Part shown: positions 44,356 through 53,065 of the stretch, in pieces | Position numbering within the stretch: the first letter of the stretch is position 1 | Layout of the letters: each line of letters begins with the position of its first letter | Origin: Luteolibacter sp. LG18 | GTDB taxonomy: Bacteria > Verrucomicrobiota > Verrucomicrobiia > Verrucomicrobiales > Akkermansiaceae | DNA length: 64,000 nt | NCBI RefSeq assembly: GCF_036322585.1 | Contig: NZ_AP024600.1 | Coordinates: 5,146,001-5,210,000, forward strand | Reading direction: 5' to 3' | The notes under the pieces: model-generated | What the model was told of the DNA's origin: nothing | The model's database searches: none | Seen by the model: the letters and a program-made list of their open reading frames with translations, nothing else | Translations under genes and position numbers: made by a program

Positions 44356-44820
44356 TTATCCGGCGGCCTCCATTTCATCCGCCGCGGTCTCCAGCACCAC
44401 CGCCAGGCGGCGCAGGTCGCGGGAACGGCGGACATGCAGCACCTCCTCCGCGCCGATCGTCAGCGCGGCGTGGCCGCTCTTGCTGACCTCGACGCGGACC
44501 GGGGTATTCGTACCCACCGTTTCGCGGAAGGACACGAGGCGCTCGACGCCGCCGGAATCAACCGGGCCTCGTCCTTGATTCAAGCGCACGATCTCCGAGT
44601 CGAAGGGCGCGGCATAGTGGTTCGATTCAACCCGCCCGCCCGGGCGCAGCGAGGACGCCCACACGGTGGAATTCTCGTCCGCCACCCAGCCATCGAAGTG
44701 GCCGTTCGGATGCGGACGTTTGAAGGAACCTCCCCGGCCCAGATACACCGCCCCCGCGGGAAGCGGCGGCAGGAACGAAGGCACGGGTGGCAACTCGGGT
44801 GCAATGGTGGTTTCAGTCAT
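44356..44820 (-). CDS. hypothetical protein, third gene of the RHH cluster
   Basis: A 154-residue soluble protein I do not recognise. It starts with a Pro-rich segment (ELPPVPSFLPPLPAGA), followed by a compact mixed region with YLGRGGSF and GHFDGW, and ends in a helix (RDLRRLAVVLETAADEMEA). It is 21 bases after the CxxC gene, so it probably belongs to the same transcript as the first ribbon-helix-helix gene. No toxin motif is seen. Confidence 0.6.
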   Translation of the reverse strand: MTETTIAPELPPVPSFLPPLPAGAVYLGRGGSFKRPHPNGHFDGWVADENSTVWASSLRPGGRVESNHYAAPFDSEIVRLNQGRGPVDSGGVERLVSFRETVGTNTPVRVEVSKSGHAALTIGAEEVLHVRRSRDLRRLAVVLETAADEMEAAG

Positions 44821-44841
44821 GGTTCGATGGATGTTCAGGAT

Positions 44842-45045
44842 TCAAGCCGCCACAGCGGCAGGAAGGGGTTGGACGCGGCAGGCCGGGCAGAACGAGCCCG
44901 CCTCCTCGCCGGCGATCGCCAGCTCCCGGGCGAGGGAGGCGCGGTCGGCCTCCACGTCGTGCTCGATCTCGGTTTCATGGAGCGCCCCGCAGCAGGAGCA
45001 GGCCTGTTTGAGGGAAAAGCCGTGGATGATGTAGAACGGGTTCAT
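44842..45045 (-). CDS. small Cys-rich (zinc-ribbon-like) protein
   Basis: A 67-residue protein with an N-terminal SLKQACSCCGALHE cluster and a CPAC pair near the C-terminus, giving five cysteines in a spacing that could bind zinc. Its ATG overlaps the stop of the preceding ribbon-helix-helix gene (ATGA at 45045-45042), so translation is coupled. The function is unknown. Confidence 0.6.
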   Translation of the reverse strand: MNPFYIIHGFSLKQACSCCGALHETEIEHDVEADRASLARELAIAGEEAGSFCPACRVQPLPAAVAA

Positions 45046-45239
45046 GATTGGGGTGTGGTGGATGGGATCGCTTCCAGTCGGATATGGGCGGTCCGCCGCT
45101 CCAGCAGCTGCTCCGCCACCCAGCGCTCCAGCAAGGCCGAGAGGCTGCAACCGCGCTCCCCGGCCTCCCGCCGCGCCGCGGCCAGGAGTTCACGGTCCAG
45201 CGACAAGGTGGTGGCGGTCTTCTTCGGGAGCTGGTTCAT
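45042..45239 (-). CDS. ribbon-helix-helix (CopG/Arc-like) protein
   Basis: A 65-residue protein with the RHH pattern: a short basic/polar strand (KKTATTLSLD) then two helices (RELLAAARREAGERGCSLSALLERWVAEQLLERR). Such proteins bind DNA as dimers and often act as antitoxins or autoregulators. ATG 45239 is used. It is the first gene of a three-gene minus-strand unit and is divergent from a second RHH gene at 45380. A perfect palindrome TTGGTGT-GAT-ACACCAA lies 62 bases upstream. Confidence 0.75.
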   Translation of the reverse strand: MNQLPKKTATTLSLDRELLAAARREAGERGCSLSALLERWVAEQLLERRTAHIRLEAIPSTTPQS

Positions 45240-45300
45240 GGCGGGAGAGGGCGGGAAAGGCGGTCCGGGGACCCGGGTGATGTCGTCCGTCAAGCGGACA

Positions 45301-45317
45301 TTGGTGTGATACACCAA
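45301..45317. promoter_or_regulatory. palindromic operator 1 between two RHH genes
   Basis: TTGGTGT (45301-45307), GAT, ACACCAA (45311-45317) is a perfect 7-base palindrome in the divergent region. RHH dimers bind such sites. A partner site with GGTG and CACC lies with its centre 61 bases away. Confidence 0.6.
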
Positions 45318-45362
45318 ATCCGATCGTCCGGGCGATGATTTTTCTTCGGTATTTTATAGGAT

Positions 45363-45377
45363 GGTGTATTAGTCACC
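45363..45377. promoter_or_regulatory. palindromic operator 2 beside the second RHH start
   Basis: GGTG (45363-45366) and CACC (45374-45377) form an imperfect palindrome related to operator 1. It ends two bases before the ATG at 45380, so binding would block ribosome or polymerase access to that gene. Confidence 0.45.
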
Positions 45378-45379
45378 GC

Positions 45380-45589
45380 ATGAGCAACGAATCGCGTCAC
45401 GGCAAACGGGCGACGGGCAAGACCCAGACCAGCATCAGCATGCGGGAGGACCTGCTGGAGGCGGCGAAGCGTCAGGCCGAGACGGAGGGAAGATCGCTCT
45501 CGAACTGGATCGAGCAGATGCTCAAGGAGCGCTTCCCCGAGTCCGTCACGCCCCCACTCCCCACGTCAGCGAAGCGTGGTAAGAAGTGA
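45380..45589 (+). CDS. second ribbon-helix-helix protein
   Basis: A 69-residue protein with the same RHH layout (KTQTSISMREDLLEAAKRQAETEGRSLSNWIEQMLKERF) and clear similarity to the protein at 45042-45239. The N- and C-terminal tails are basic. It is alone on the plus strand, with no toxin gene beside it, and two related palindromes precede it. Autoregulation or mutual control of the two divergent units is likely but inferred. Confidence 0.75.
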   Translation: MSNESRHGKRATGKTQTSISMREDLLEAAKRQAETEGRSLSNWIEQMLKERFPESVTPPLPTSAKRGKK

Positions 45590-45698
45590 CTTCGGAACGC
45601 GCGGCATCCATGTATTCAATTGAACACCCGGAAGCCTCCGCGACCAGGCCGAAAAGGTAATAACTTCGGTAATACGCTTCGTACCGCCGAAGGATCGG

Positions 45699-46550
45699 CT
45701 ACGCCACCAGCCGCGCCAGTTTCTCTGGATTCCGCACCACGTAGACCGAGCGGATCGCCCCCTCCTCGATCCCGAAGAGCAGGACATCCGTGGCCTTGCC
45801 GGCGGAGAAATAGGCGAAGCCGGGCAGGCCATTGAACACCACCTCCCGCGCCTCGTCCGGGAGCGCCTTCCGCCGCGTGAGGCTCTCGAACATCCGCGCG
45901 ATCTTGTCGTGTCCGAAGATGCGCCTGCGGGCCGCCCGCACCGGGCCGCCATCGGAAAACAACACCGCACCCGGCTGGAGCAGCTTCTTCAGCCCCGCCA
46001 GATCGCCGTTCCGCGCCGCGTTCAGGAACGCCCGCGACAAGCGGCTCCCCTCCTCCGCCCCGACCTTGAAGCGCGGAGCCTCGTCCTTCAGATGCGAACG
46101 CGCCCGCGACGCCAGTTGCCGACAGGTCGCCTCCGGTTTCTCCAAAAAATCCGCCACCTGCGCGAAGCTCTCGCCGAACACATCGTGCAGCAGGAAGGCG
46201 GCACGCTCCAGGGGCGAAAGCCGCTCCATCGCGTGCAGGACCGCGTATCCCACGTCCTCCGTGGCCTCGCCACCCGCCGACCACAGATCGTCCGGCATGG
46301 GTTCCGGCAGCCATTCGCCGACGTACGTCTCACGCCTTACCCGCGCCGATTTCCGGTGGTCCAGGCACAACCGCGTGACGATCTTCGCCAGGAATGCCTT
46401 CGGAGACTCCACGCTGGTGTCGGCCGCCGACCACCGCAGCCACGCGTCCTGCACCACATCCTCGGCATCGCTGAGCGTGCCGAGCATGCGGTAGGCGAGC
46501 GACCGCAGGAACGGCCGGTGTTCTTCGAAGACGGCGGCTGGATCGGGCAT
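45699..46550 (-). CDS. ECF41-family RNA polymerase sigma factor (SigJ-like)
   Basis: A 283-residue extracytoplasmic-function sigma factor. Region 2 is FEEHRPFLRSLAYRMLGTLSDAEDVVQDAWLRW, region 4 is LSPLERAAFLLHDVFGESFAQVADFL. A long C-terminal NTF2/SnoaL-like domain (~170-283) has the linker SDGGPVRAARRRIFG, diagnostic of ECF41. In this family the extra domain, not a separate anti-sigma factor, sets activity. Its ATG overlaps the stop of the carboxymuconolactone decarboxylase gene, the standard ECF41 partner, and a matching promoter is found before that gene. Confidence 0.92.
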   Translation of the reverse strand: MPDPAAVFEEHRPFLRSLAYRMLGTLSDAEDVVQDAWLRWSAADTSVESPKAFLAKIVTRLCLDHRKSARVRRETYVGEWLPEPMPDDLWSAGGEATEDVGYAVLHAMERLSPLERAAFLLHDVFGESFAQVADFLEKPEATCRQLASRARSHLKDEAPRFKVGAEEGSRLSRAFLNAARNGDLAGLKKLLQPGAVLFSDGGPVRAARRRIFGHDKIARMFESLTRRKALPDEAREVVFNGLPGFAYFSAGKATDVLLFGIEEGAIRSVYVVRNPEKLARLVA

Positions 46551-47020
46551 CAGGCTTGCGCCGCAGGATGGATGGCGCGGAACGAGATCGCCAGTCGATT
46601 CCAGAGATTGATCATGCCGATCGCGATGGTGAGTTGAGCCTGCTGTCCATCGGAGAAATGGCGGGCCAGCTCCTCATACACGTCATCCGGCGCGTGGGTT
46701 TCGGAGATCAGCGTCACGGCCTCCGTCCACGCCAGCGCCGCGCGCTCGGCATCGGTGTAGAGCGGGGACTCGCGCCAAGCGCTGAGCAGGTAGATACGCT
46801 GTTCGGTCTCGCCCTTGGCACGGGCTTCCTTCGTGTGCATGTCGATGCAATAGGCGCAGCCATTGATCTGGGAGGCACGGATCTTGACCAGTTCCCACAG
46901 CGTGGGATCGATGCCGGAGTTGCGCACGTGCATCTCCAGCTTCAGCACGGCCTGGTATCCGGCCGGGTCGGCCTTCGAGTAGTCCAATCGAGGTTGCATG
47001 ATCGTCGTCAGGTTCGCCAT
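46550..47020 (-). CDS. carboxymuconolactone decarboxylase/AhpD-family protein
   Basis: A 156-residue helical protein of the CMD/AhpD fold. The CxxC redox motif is in INGCAYCIDMHTKEAR with a nearby His. CMD proteins linked to ECF41 sigma factors are thought to be redox enzymes or sensors rather than aromatic-ring decarboxylases. The gene starts 16 bases after the predicted start of transcription and overlaps the sigma gene by one base, forming a self-contained stress module. Confidence 0.88.
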   Translation of the reverse strand: MANLTTIMQPRLDYSKADPAGYQAVLKLEMHVRNSGIDPTLWELVKIRASQINGCAYCIDMHTKEARAKGETEQRIYLLSAWRESPLYTDAERAALAWTEAVTLISETHAPDDVYEELARHFSDGQQAQLTIAIGMINLWNRLAISFRAIHPAAQA

Positions 47021-47040
47021 TCAGCGGCGTTCAAGGACAG

Positions 47041-47067
47041 GACGAGACAGCCTCCGAAAACGTGACA
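47041..47067 (-). promoter_or_regulatory. ECF41-type promoter
   Basis: On the minus strand TGTCACG (-35, 47067-47061) and CGTC (-10, 47044-47041) are 16 bases apart. This matches the ECF41 target pattern TGTCACA-N16-CGTC known for the family, apart from the last base of the -35. It lies just upstream of the CMD gene, and would place transcription start near 47036. Confidence 0.75.
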
Positions 47068-47091
47068 CGCGGGATGAAAAAAATCTGCTGC

Positions 47092-48099
47092 TCAGGGTTT
47101 GATCCCGATCACCATCGAGTCCGGTCCCAGCAGCGGCTCCACCCGGCAATCGGTGAAACCCGCCTCCGTCAGCCAGCCGATGCAATCGGCCCCGGTGTAA
47201 TCGAACCCGCCCTGGGTCTCGATCAGCATGTTCAGGCTCATCATCAGACCGAAGGCGTTGCGCGAGCGGTCGTCGTCGATGATCGAGTCGTAGATCACCA
47301 CCGCTCCGCCGGACGGCAGGGCACGGTAGGCCTTTTCCAACAGCATCCGCTTCGTCGGCAGGTCCCAATCGTGGAGGATGTGGCCCATCAGGATCACGTC
47401 CGCCTGCGGCAGTTCATCGGTGAAGAAACTCCCGGCCTTGAATTCCACCCGGCCGACCAGATGGTTCTCCGCGATGTAGTCCTCGAAAATCGGTGCCACC
47501 TCCGGCAAGTCATAACCGATGCCGTGCATGTGGGGGTTCGCCAGCCCGATCTGGGTGACGAGATCGCCCTGAGCCGAGCCAATGTCCGCGCAGGTCCTGT
47601 AGCCGCTCCACGGGAACTGCCGCGCGATGGCCAGGTTCGCGCCGCGGCTCACCCCGGTCATCGCGCACAGGAACTCACGGAGCTTGAGCGGGTCCTCGTA
47701 AAGGGCGGGGAAGAGATCGACCTCCCCCTTCACCTCGTTCTGCGGCTCGCCGGTACGGAGCCCGGTGGTCAGGGCACCCCAGAACGGATACAGCCGGTTG
47801 TTCGCCATCTCCAGGATACCGCCGATGTAGGAAGGCTTCGCCTTGTCGAGGAACAGCTCGGTTTCCGGCGTGTTCGCATACACCCCGCCATCCCGCTTCA
47901 GGAAACCGAGCGCCACCAGCGTGTCGAAAAAATCACGCGCCCCGCGCGGATGCAGGCCATGTCGGCCCACCAGGGTTTCGAGCGTAGCCGGCTCCTTGGC
48001 CAGGCCAGTGAAGACTTCCAGTTCCACGGCACTGAGCAGCGTTTTCGCCGGCCAGAACGCGAAGCCGGTCTGCAGGATATGATCGGGAGAAAGGGACAT
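47092..48099 (-). CDS. O-methyltransferase, hydroxyindole/acetylserotonin OMT-like
   Basis: A 335-residue SAM-dependent methyltransferase. The N-terminal winged-helix-type dimerisation domain (~1-100) includes [24 protein letters not shown]. The catalytic domain has the SAM motif [58 protein letters not shown] and a catalytic His in the HDWD region. ATG 48099 is used. The family methylates hydroxyl groups of aromatic secondary metabolites. No biosynthetic cluster surrounds it, so the substrate is unknown. Confidence 0.85.
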   Translation of the reverse strand: MSLSPDHILQTGFAFWPAKTLLSAVELEVFTGLAKEPATLETLVGRHGLHPRGARDFFDTLVALGFLKRDGGVYANTPETELFLDKAKPSYIGGILEMANNRLYPFWGALTTGLRTGEPQNEVKGEVDLFPALYEDPLKLREFLCAMTGVSRGANLAIARQFPWSGYRTCADIGSAQGDLVTQIGLANPHMHGIGYDLPEVAPIFEDYIAENHLVGRVEFKAGSFFTDELPQADVILMGHILHDWDLPTKRMLLEKAYRALPSGGAVVIYDSIIDDDRSRNAFGLMMSLNMLIETQGGFDYTGADCIGWLTEAGFTDCRVEPLLGPDSMVIGIKP

Positions 48100-48203
48100 G
48101 ATTGCCCCTAACAAAAACCGACGCCGCGAGCAAGATACCCGTTTCCACCGCCGCACGCCCACATTCGCTTCGCCCTTCCGCAGGTGGACGGTAATATGAC
48201 CAC

Positions 48204-48878
48204 ATGGATCCCTTGGAACGCGGACGCCTGCGGGTGGTGGTGGCGACGATCGTCCTCGATGTCGTCGCGGTGGCGCTGTTCACCCTGCTGCCGTGGTCGG
48301 ACTGGCGCACGGGGGTCACGCTCAATCTGGTGGGAAACGCCATGCTCCTCGGATTCATCTGGCGCACCGGTGACAAGCTCCTGCCGCGGTTCATGCTCTA
48401 CGGCCTCGTGGCCGGTCTCGTCGAACTCGCGGCGGACGCGTGGCTGGTCGGCGTCACCCGCACGCTCGATTACTCGGTCGGCGGCGGCCCGATGTTGTGG
48501 AAATCCCCGCTGTGGATGCCGCTGGCCTGGGAAGTGGTGGTCGTGCAGCTCGGCTACGTCGGTCTGCGTCTGTGGGAGCGGTTTGGCGCGAAGGGCCTGC
48601 TGGCCATCGGCGTGATGGGCGCGATCAATATTCCCTACTACGAGGAAATGGCCCGCCACATCCACTGGTGGACCTACAGCGGCTGCCGCATGATCGCTCA
48701 TACGCCCTGGTATATCATCTTGGGAGAGTTCGGCATCGCCATCGGCCTGGCCGTGCTGGCGAAGCCCCTGCGGACCGGCAACGCTCGCACGGCCATCCTA
48801 GCCGGCATCGCGGGAGGCGCGGCGATCTTCCTCTGCTACGCGCTGGCCTTCCTCGCCATCGACGGCTGGCCGCGCTGA
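48204..48878 (+). CDS. hypothetical polytopic membrane protein
   Basis: A 224-residue protein with six or seven transmembrane segments ([38 protein letters not shown] and others) separated by short loops. A Trp/Tyr/His-rich loop ([29 protein letters not shown]) may face the periplasm. I do not know the family. Its stop and that of the minus-strand neighbour are separated by a single base. Confidence 0.65.
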   Translation: MDPLERGRLRVVVATIVLDVVAVALFTLLPWSDWRTGVTLNLVGNAMLLGFIWRTGDKLLPRFMLYGLVAGLVELAADAWLVGVTRTLDYSVGGGPMLWKSPLWMPLAWEVVVVQLGYVGLRLWERFGAKGLLAIGVMGAINIPYYEEMARHIHWWTYSGCRMIAHTPWYIILGEFGIAIGLAVLAKPLRTGNARTAILAGIAGGAAIFLCYALAFLAIDGWPR

Positions 48879-48879
48879 A

Positions 48880-49161
48880 TCACCGGCCCGGATCCTTGTA
48901 CACCGGTGGGGGAGCCACGGGTGGCTTCACCGGCTTTCGAACGGTGGGAGCCGGCATGGCGGGCGAGGGCGCCCCCGGGCTCGCGTCCTCCTCCGCCGCC
49001 TTCGGCGTGGCCAACCGCATCTGTGGACGCGTGAATCCGGGCAGTTCCTCCTGCGGCTTCAACGGCGGAAAAATAAGACTCCACAGCAGATAGGCCACGA
49101 AGAACAGCGCGAGCACGCCGAACAGGACCATCCCGAGTTTGGAGCCGGTGGATTTCAACAC
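48880..49161 (-). CDS. small single-pass membrane protein
   Basis: A 93-residue protein with one N-terminal transmembrane helix (LGMVLFGVLALFFVAYLLWSLIF), then a Pro/Ala-rich, probably disordered tail. No family is recognised. It is convergent with the polytopic protein and divergent from the gene at 49265. Confidence 0.6.
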   Translation of the reverse strand: MLKSTGSKLGMVLFGVLALFFVAYLLWSLIFPPLKPQEELPGFTRPQMRLATPKAAEEDASPGAPSPAMPAPTVRKPVKPPVAPPPVYKDPGR

Positions 49162-49264
49162 CCGGCGAAGGTGTCTGCCACCCGGCCCGTGGGGAAGCCC
49201 GAATCCACCGTGCCCCGATCGTTCTTCATCGCCGGAACATCCGGAATCGCGTAGCAGGACACCG

Positions 49265-49927
49265 ATGCCTCAAGACCCCATCCCCGGGCCCTCGCGGCGC
49301 GCGTTCATGCTGGTGGCAGGACTCACCGGCCTGACCGGGCTGGTCATCCAAGCCCACGTCACCTGGCACCTCGCCTTTTTCCGCGGCTGGTCCACCGCCA
49401 CCGTGGTGGCGAAGTATCTCAGCTACTTCACGATCCTCACAAACATCCTGCTCGCCGTCTCCTTCCTCATCGGAAGTCTCGCTCCACGGACCCGAGCCGG
49501 GACCTTCGCCAACCGCCCCGCCACCGCCTCCGCCTTGCTCGTTTACATCGCCATCGTCGGCATCGTTTACGTCCTCGTGCTGGCCGGGCTGTGGAAACCC
49601 CAGGGCTTGCAATGGTGGGCAGACATTCTCCTCCACTACGCCACTCCGGTCCTTTGTTTGATCCACTGGATCCTGTTCGTTCCCAAAACCCGGCTGCCCT
49701 GGACAGCACCGCTGCGCTGGTTGGGCTATCCGGCGCTCTATCTCGTCTGGGCGCTGATCCATGGCGGCCAGACTGGCCACTACGCCTATCCCTTCATCGA
49801 CCTGAAGGCCCTCGGCGCGGGCCGCGTCTTGGTGAACTGCCTGGCCATGACCGGAGCGTTCCTGCTCGTCGGGCTCCTGCTCACCACCATCAGCCGGAAA
49901 CTCTCCGACCGGAACTCCAGCTCCTGA
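49265..49927 (+). CDS. Pr6Pr-family membrane protein
   Basis: A 220-residue integral membrane protein with about six segments. The pattern of LSYFTILTNILLAVSFLIGSL in helix 2 and LLHYATPVLCLIHWILFVPK matches the Pr6Pr family, whose function is not defined. ATG 49265 is chosen because it precedes the first hydrophobic segment directly. A strong bidirectional terminator follows. Confidence 0.8.
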   Translation: MPQDPIPGPSRRAFMLVAGLTGLTGLVIQAHVTWHLAFFRGWSTATVVAKYLSYFTILTNILLAVSFLIGSLAPRTRAGTFANRPATASALLVYIAIVGIVYVLVLAGLWKPQGLQWWADILLHYATPVLCLIHWILFVPKTRLPWTAPLRWLGYPALYLVWALIHGGQTGHYAYPFIDLKALGAGRVLVNCLAMTGAFLLVGLLLTTISRKLSDRNSSS

Positions 49928-49934
49928 AAACAAG

Positions 49935-49958
49935 AAAGGGCACCGTGAGGTGCCCTTT
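49935..49958. terminator. bidirectional terminator
   Basis: AAAGGGCACC (49935-49944) pairs perfectly with GGTGCCCTTT (49949-49958) around GTGA. The A and T ends serve both convergent genes (49265 plus, 49974 minus). Confidence 0.85.
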
Positions 49959-49973
49959 CCGTTCGAATTCGTT

Positions 49974-52400
49974 TCAAGGCGTCGTCGCCTGGATCGTGTA
50001 CCCGCCGATCGAGCCGTAGTCGCTATAACCGGGACTCGTGGGATCGCCGATTCCATCCACATCGACCCGATAGGTGCCAGCCGCAAGCACGCCGGTCCAT
50101 TTCACCTCACCGCCGTCATCGGTCCAGCCGGTTCCGCTTGGCACCGCGACTGCGCCCGCGCTGGTGTAGATCTTCATCCCCGGAGCCAGCGAATACGAGC
50201 CATCCTGATCGGAGTTCAACGTGATGGTCACCGTCTGGCTTGCATCGAGCACGAGGCGGTAGCTGTCGACATCCGTGCGGGAGGTGATGTTCGCGGTGAT
50301 CGCGGGCAGCGCGCCGGTCGATTGGATCGGCAGATCGACGGCGATGTTCAGGGTGTCCCCCGCTTCATCCGCCCGCACCGGCAGGTAGCCACCGATGATC
50401 GCGAGGTCGTCCTCAGGGTTGGACGCTCCCGCGTAGTCGCCAATCGAAAACTGGCGGTAGAACTTGTAATACGGCGTCCCCATCCACGGGCCCCACGAGA
50501 AGCGCGCGCCACTGTGGCCCTCGTAGTACTCCTCCGTCTTCGTGCCATCGTGGCTGAGTCCCAGATTGTGGCCGAGTTCGTGAACCGCGATGGTGCCGTA
50601 TGAATCGATCGTGTAGTCGCCCGTCGTGAATGCCAGGGCGGGCTGATACGCCGGCTCGCCAAAGACGCCCACGTAGCCGAGCCCCGCCGCGCTCGAGTTG
50701 AACTTCGCCGGTTCCGAGTTGAACAAGCACCACGTCCGGTTCGCCGACGGAGTCGCGTCGAACACGCTCTTGTCGGTGGTCACGTTCACATCGAACGCCC
50801 GATAGGCCTCCGCCACCATGATCCAGATGTCATGGCATCCCTGATCGCCGAATTTCGAATACACCGAGGCGGTCGTGATCGGCGCGCTGGTCTTGTTCCA
50901 AGCCGTGCCGGTCAGGGTCGTGCCATTGAACTCCAGATAAATCACCTTCGTGGCTCCCGGCTTGCTCTGCAGGGCCGGCACCGGAGAGGGCGGGCCCGTC
51001 GTCACCACCGGCGGCGCGCTGATCGTCACCGTGGCAGCCGGCGCGGTGACCATCACCGGCAGTTTGGAAAACTGGATCGAAAACGCCTCCTCGCCCTCCA
51101 ACGTCGCATCCCCCAGGATGGAGACGGGCACCACGAAGGTTCCTTGCCCGGCCGCCAGCTTGATCGTACCCGAGGTGCCGGTGAAATCGGTGCCAGCCAC
51201 GGCCGAGCCCGATACGAGCTTCCACGAAAAGCTGACTGCCTCCTGAACCGGCGGCGTCACCGTAAAGGGCACGGAGTACGTCGCCTTCTGCTTCGCCACG
51301 TCACCGCTTGGCTCGGACAACACCTGGGGTGCGTCCACCGACACCGTGGATGTCCACTCGTCATCGAAAATCGTGCCGGTCCCCTCCGCCTTGCCAACGG
51401 TCGCGTTCACCGGGCTGGAAAGCACCACCTTGAAAGTCTCGTCCCCCTCGGACACACGGTCCGGCATGGTGGTCACGGAGATCACCCCGGAGGTCTGGCC
51501 GCTGCGCAGCGTCAGCTTGCCGCTGGCCTTCTTGTAATCGGAGCCCCCCGTCGCGGTGACGTCCACCAGTGTCCACTGCACCGAGATCGCAGCCTTGCCC
51601 GAACCGGACGCCACGCCGCACACCACCGGAAACTTCATCACATTCCCCTTCGTCTGCCCTTCCGCCATGCTGACGTCTCCCACCGAGATAACCGCACTGC
51701 CAGCGGGCACATCCGGAGTCACCACCGAAGTGGGCGGCAAGACCGCCGCCGGAGTGGTCGCTTCCGCCGGGGTGAGCATCCCGTCCGGGCGCTCCACGCC
51801 ATAGGAACACACCAGATCCGCGACCGGCATCCGGCTTACGGCGAGCTCATCCGAACCCGCCGCCACCTTCAGTCGGTAGACGTTCTCATCGCCGCGATAG
51901 CGGATGTGGCCTTGGAAGCCGCCATCCGGATCCAAGTTGCCGAAAAGTTCACCGGTCGATTCACCCGATTCCGCATCGGTGCCCAGGTCCAGACGGATGG
52001 CTCGCCCCCCATCCTCGCGCACCACATTCATCACCACTTCGCCGTCCACCGGAAGCATCCCCTTGCCAAGGGACAACGAAATCCGGTGTCCGGTTTCCCA
52101 AGACGCCACGCCCTGCTTGCCGGTAATCGGTAGTGCGGAAACCACACGCCGCGAGTCCGGCAGCCCGGCCTCCACCGGCCACAATCTGACCTCACGGGGA
52201 CGTTCTTCCCGCCCCGATGGAACGTCGTCGCCAAGGTTTCCAGCAGCAAGCTTGGCATCGCCTCCGGAATGGACGCGGGCGCTCACCGGCGCGGACGGTG
52301 ACGCGGACTGATGGGTGGTGATTTTCCAGACAGTGAGGCCAGTCGCCGCCAAGGCGACAAAACCGCACAGCCAGGCACGCAAGTGACTGGAGTGTTTCAT
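49974..52400 (-). CDS. secreted metzincin-like protease with Calx-beta domains
   Basis: An 808-residue exported protein. A signal/anchor (AWLCGFVALAATGLTVWKI) leads. Two Calx-beta domains follow at ~235-350 and ~355-460 (GSDYKKASGKLTLRSGQTSG... and GTDFTGTSGTIKLAAGQGTF...). The protease domain (~480-700) has the zinc motif HELGHNLGLSHDG, i.e. HExxHxxGxxHD. The C-terminal ~110 residues look like a prepeptidase C-terminal (PPC) domain, ending DYGSIGGYTIQATTP. It would cut proteins outside the cell. A 236-base gap upstream holds its promoter. Confidence 0.88.
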   Translation of the reverse strand: MKHSSHLRAWLCGFVALAATGLTVWKITTHQSASPSAPVSARVHSGGDAKLAAGNLGDDVPSGREERPREVRLWPVEAGLPDSRRVVSALPITGKQGVASWETGHRISLSLGKGMLPVDGEVVMNVVREDGGRAIRLDLGTDAESGESTGELFGNLDPDGGFQGHIRYRGDENVYRLKVAAGSDELAVSRMPVADLVCSYGVERPDGMLTPAEATTPAAVLPPTSVVTPDVPAGSAVISVGDVSMAEGQTKGNVMKFPVVCGVASGSGKAAISVQWTLVDVTATGGSDYKKASGKLTLRSGQTSGVISVTTMPDRVSEGDETFKVVLSSPVNATVGKAEGTGTIFDDEWTSTVSVDAPQVLSEPSGDVAKQKATYSVPFTVTPPVQEAVSFSWKLVSGSAVAGTDFTGTSGTIKLAAGQGTFVVPVSILGDATLEGEEAFSIQFSKLPVMVTAPAATVTISAPPVVTTGPPSPVPALQSKPGATKVIYLEFNGTTLTGTAWNKTSAPITTASVYSKFGDQGCHDIWIMVAEAYRAFDVNVTTDKSVFDATPSANRTWCLFNSEPAKFNSSAAGLGYVGVFGEPAYQPALAFTTGDYTIDSYGTIAVHELGHNLGLSHDGTKTEEYYEGHSGARFSWGPWMGTPYYKFYRQFSIGDYAGASNPEDDLAIIGGYLPVRADEAGDTLNIAVDLPIQSTGALPAITANITSRTDVDSYRLVLDASQTVTITLNSDQDGSYSLAPGMKIYTSAGAVAVPSGTGWTDDGGEVKWTGVLAAGTYRVDVDGIGDPTSPGYSDYGSIGGYTIQATTP

Positions 52401-52636
52401 AGGGACAGCAGCAAGGGTGAGGCACCCGAAGACAAAGCAACCGCTGGGTGGGCGGCCAAGGGGATGGATGCCACGGGAAAATAAACCATCCTAGATCACG
52501 TATAGCAAGACAGTTAGAAAGATTCCGTCTTGGCGAACTTATGGCCGTTTTTACTTCCTTGCACGCAAGTAGGGGCGGCCACCGCTGCTTGGAATGACAC
52601 TCGCTCTCCCAAAGCAGGCCTTCTACGGTCCCGGCA

Positions 52637-53047
52637 ATGCTTTCCCACCTCCCCGCTCTCCTTCAATTTCTCACCACCGGGGCCATCTGGCTGGTCGTCC
52701 TTGTCTGCCTGCTACGAGCCTGCAAGCGGATCGAATCCGCGGCCGCCCTCCGGCTTCTCACTCCAGCCCTGTGGCTGCTCGCCGCAGCGGGCGCGTGGGA
52801 AGTCCTCTCCCTTCTGATCGATTTGAAAAACGCGGTGGCCCACCGCGGCGGCAATGGATTGAAACTGCCGCCTCCTCATTCCAAAGGCGGCCCCGCGTGG
52901 TGGGAGTGGCTGCGTTTCGCCGCTCAAACCTCGGGTGTGTTGTTTTTCTGCCCGAAAATCCGGAAATCCCTGATCGCCGTGGCCATCCTTGGCACGCTGC
53001 TGTTCTGGTTCGAACATCAGGCGTTCCTCTCCGGGTTGGTTCGCTAG
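52637..53047 (+). CDS. hypothetical membrane protein
   Basis: A 136-residue protein with three hydrophobic segments (TTGAIWLVVLVCLLRA, LTPALWLLAAAGAWEVLSLLI and SLIAVAILGTLLFWF) and a basic loop between the second and third. No family is recognised. It is divergent from the metzincin gene and convergent with the 117-residue protein. Confidence 0.55.
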   Translation: MLSHLPALLQFLTTGAIWLVVLVCLLRACKRIESAAALRLLTPALWLLAAAGAWEVLSLLIDLKNAVAHRGGNGLKLPPPHSKGGPAWWEWLRFAAQTSGVLFFCPKIRKSLIAVAILGTLLFWFEHQAFLSGLVR

Positions 53048-53065
53048 CAGGCCCGCGGCGGCCGG

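Noticed and set aside
52506-52532. CAAGAC/GTCTTG inverted repeat upstream of the metzincin gene as an operator
   Set aside because: Six-base arms with a long spacer are expected by chance and no regulator is nearby.
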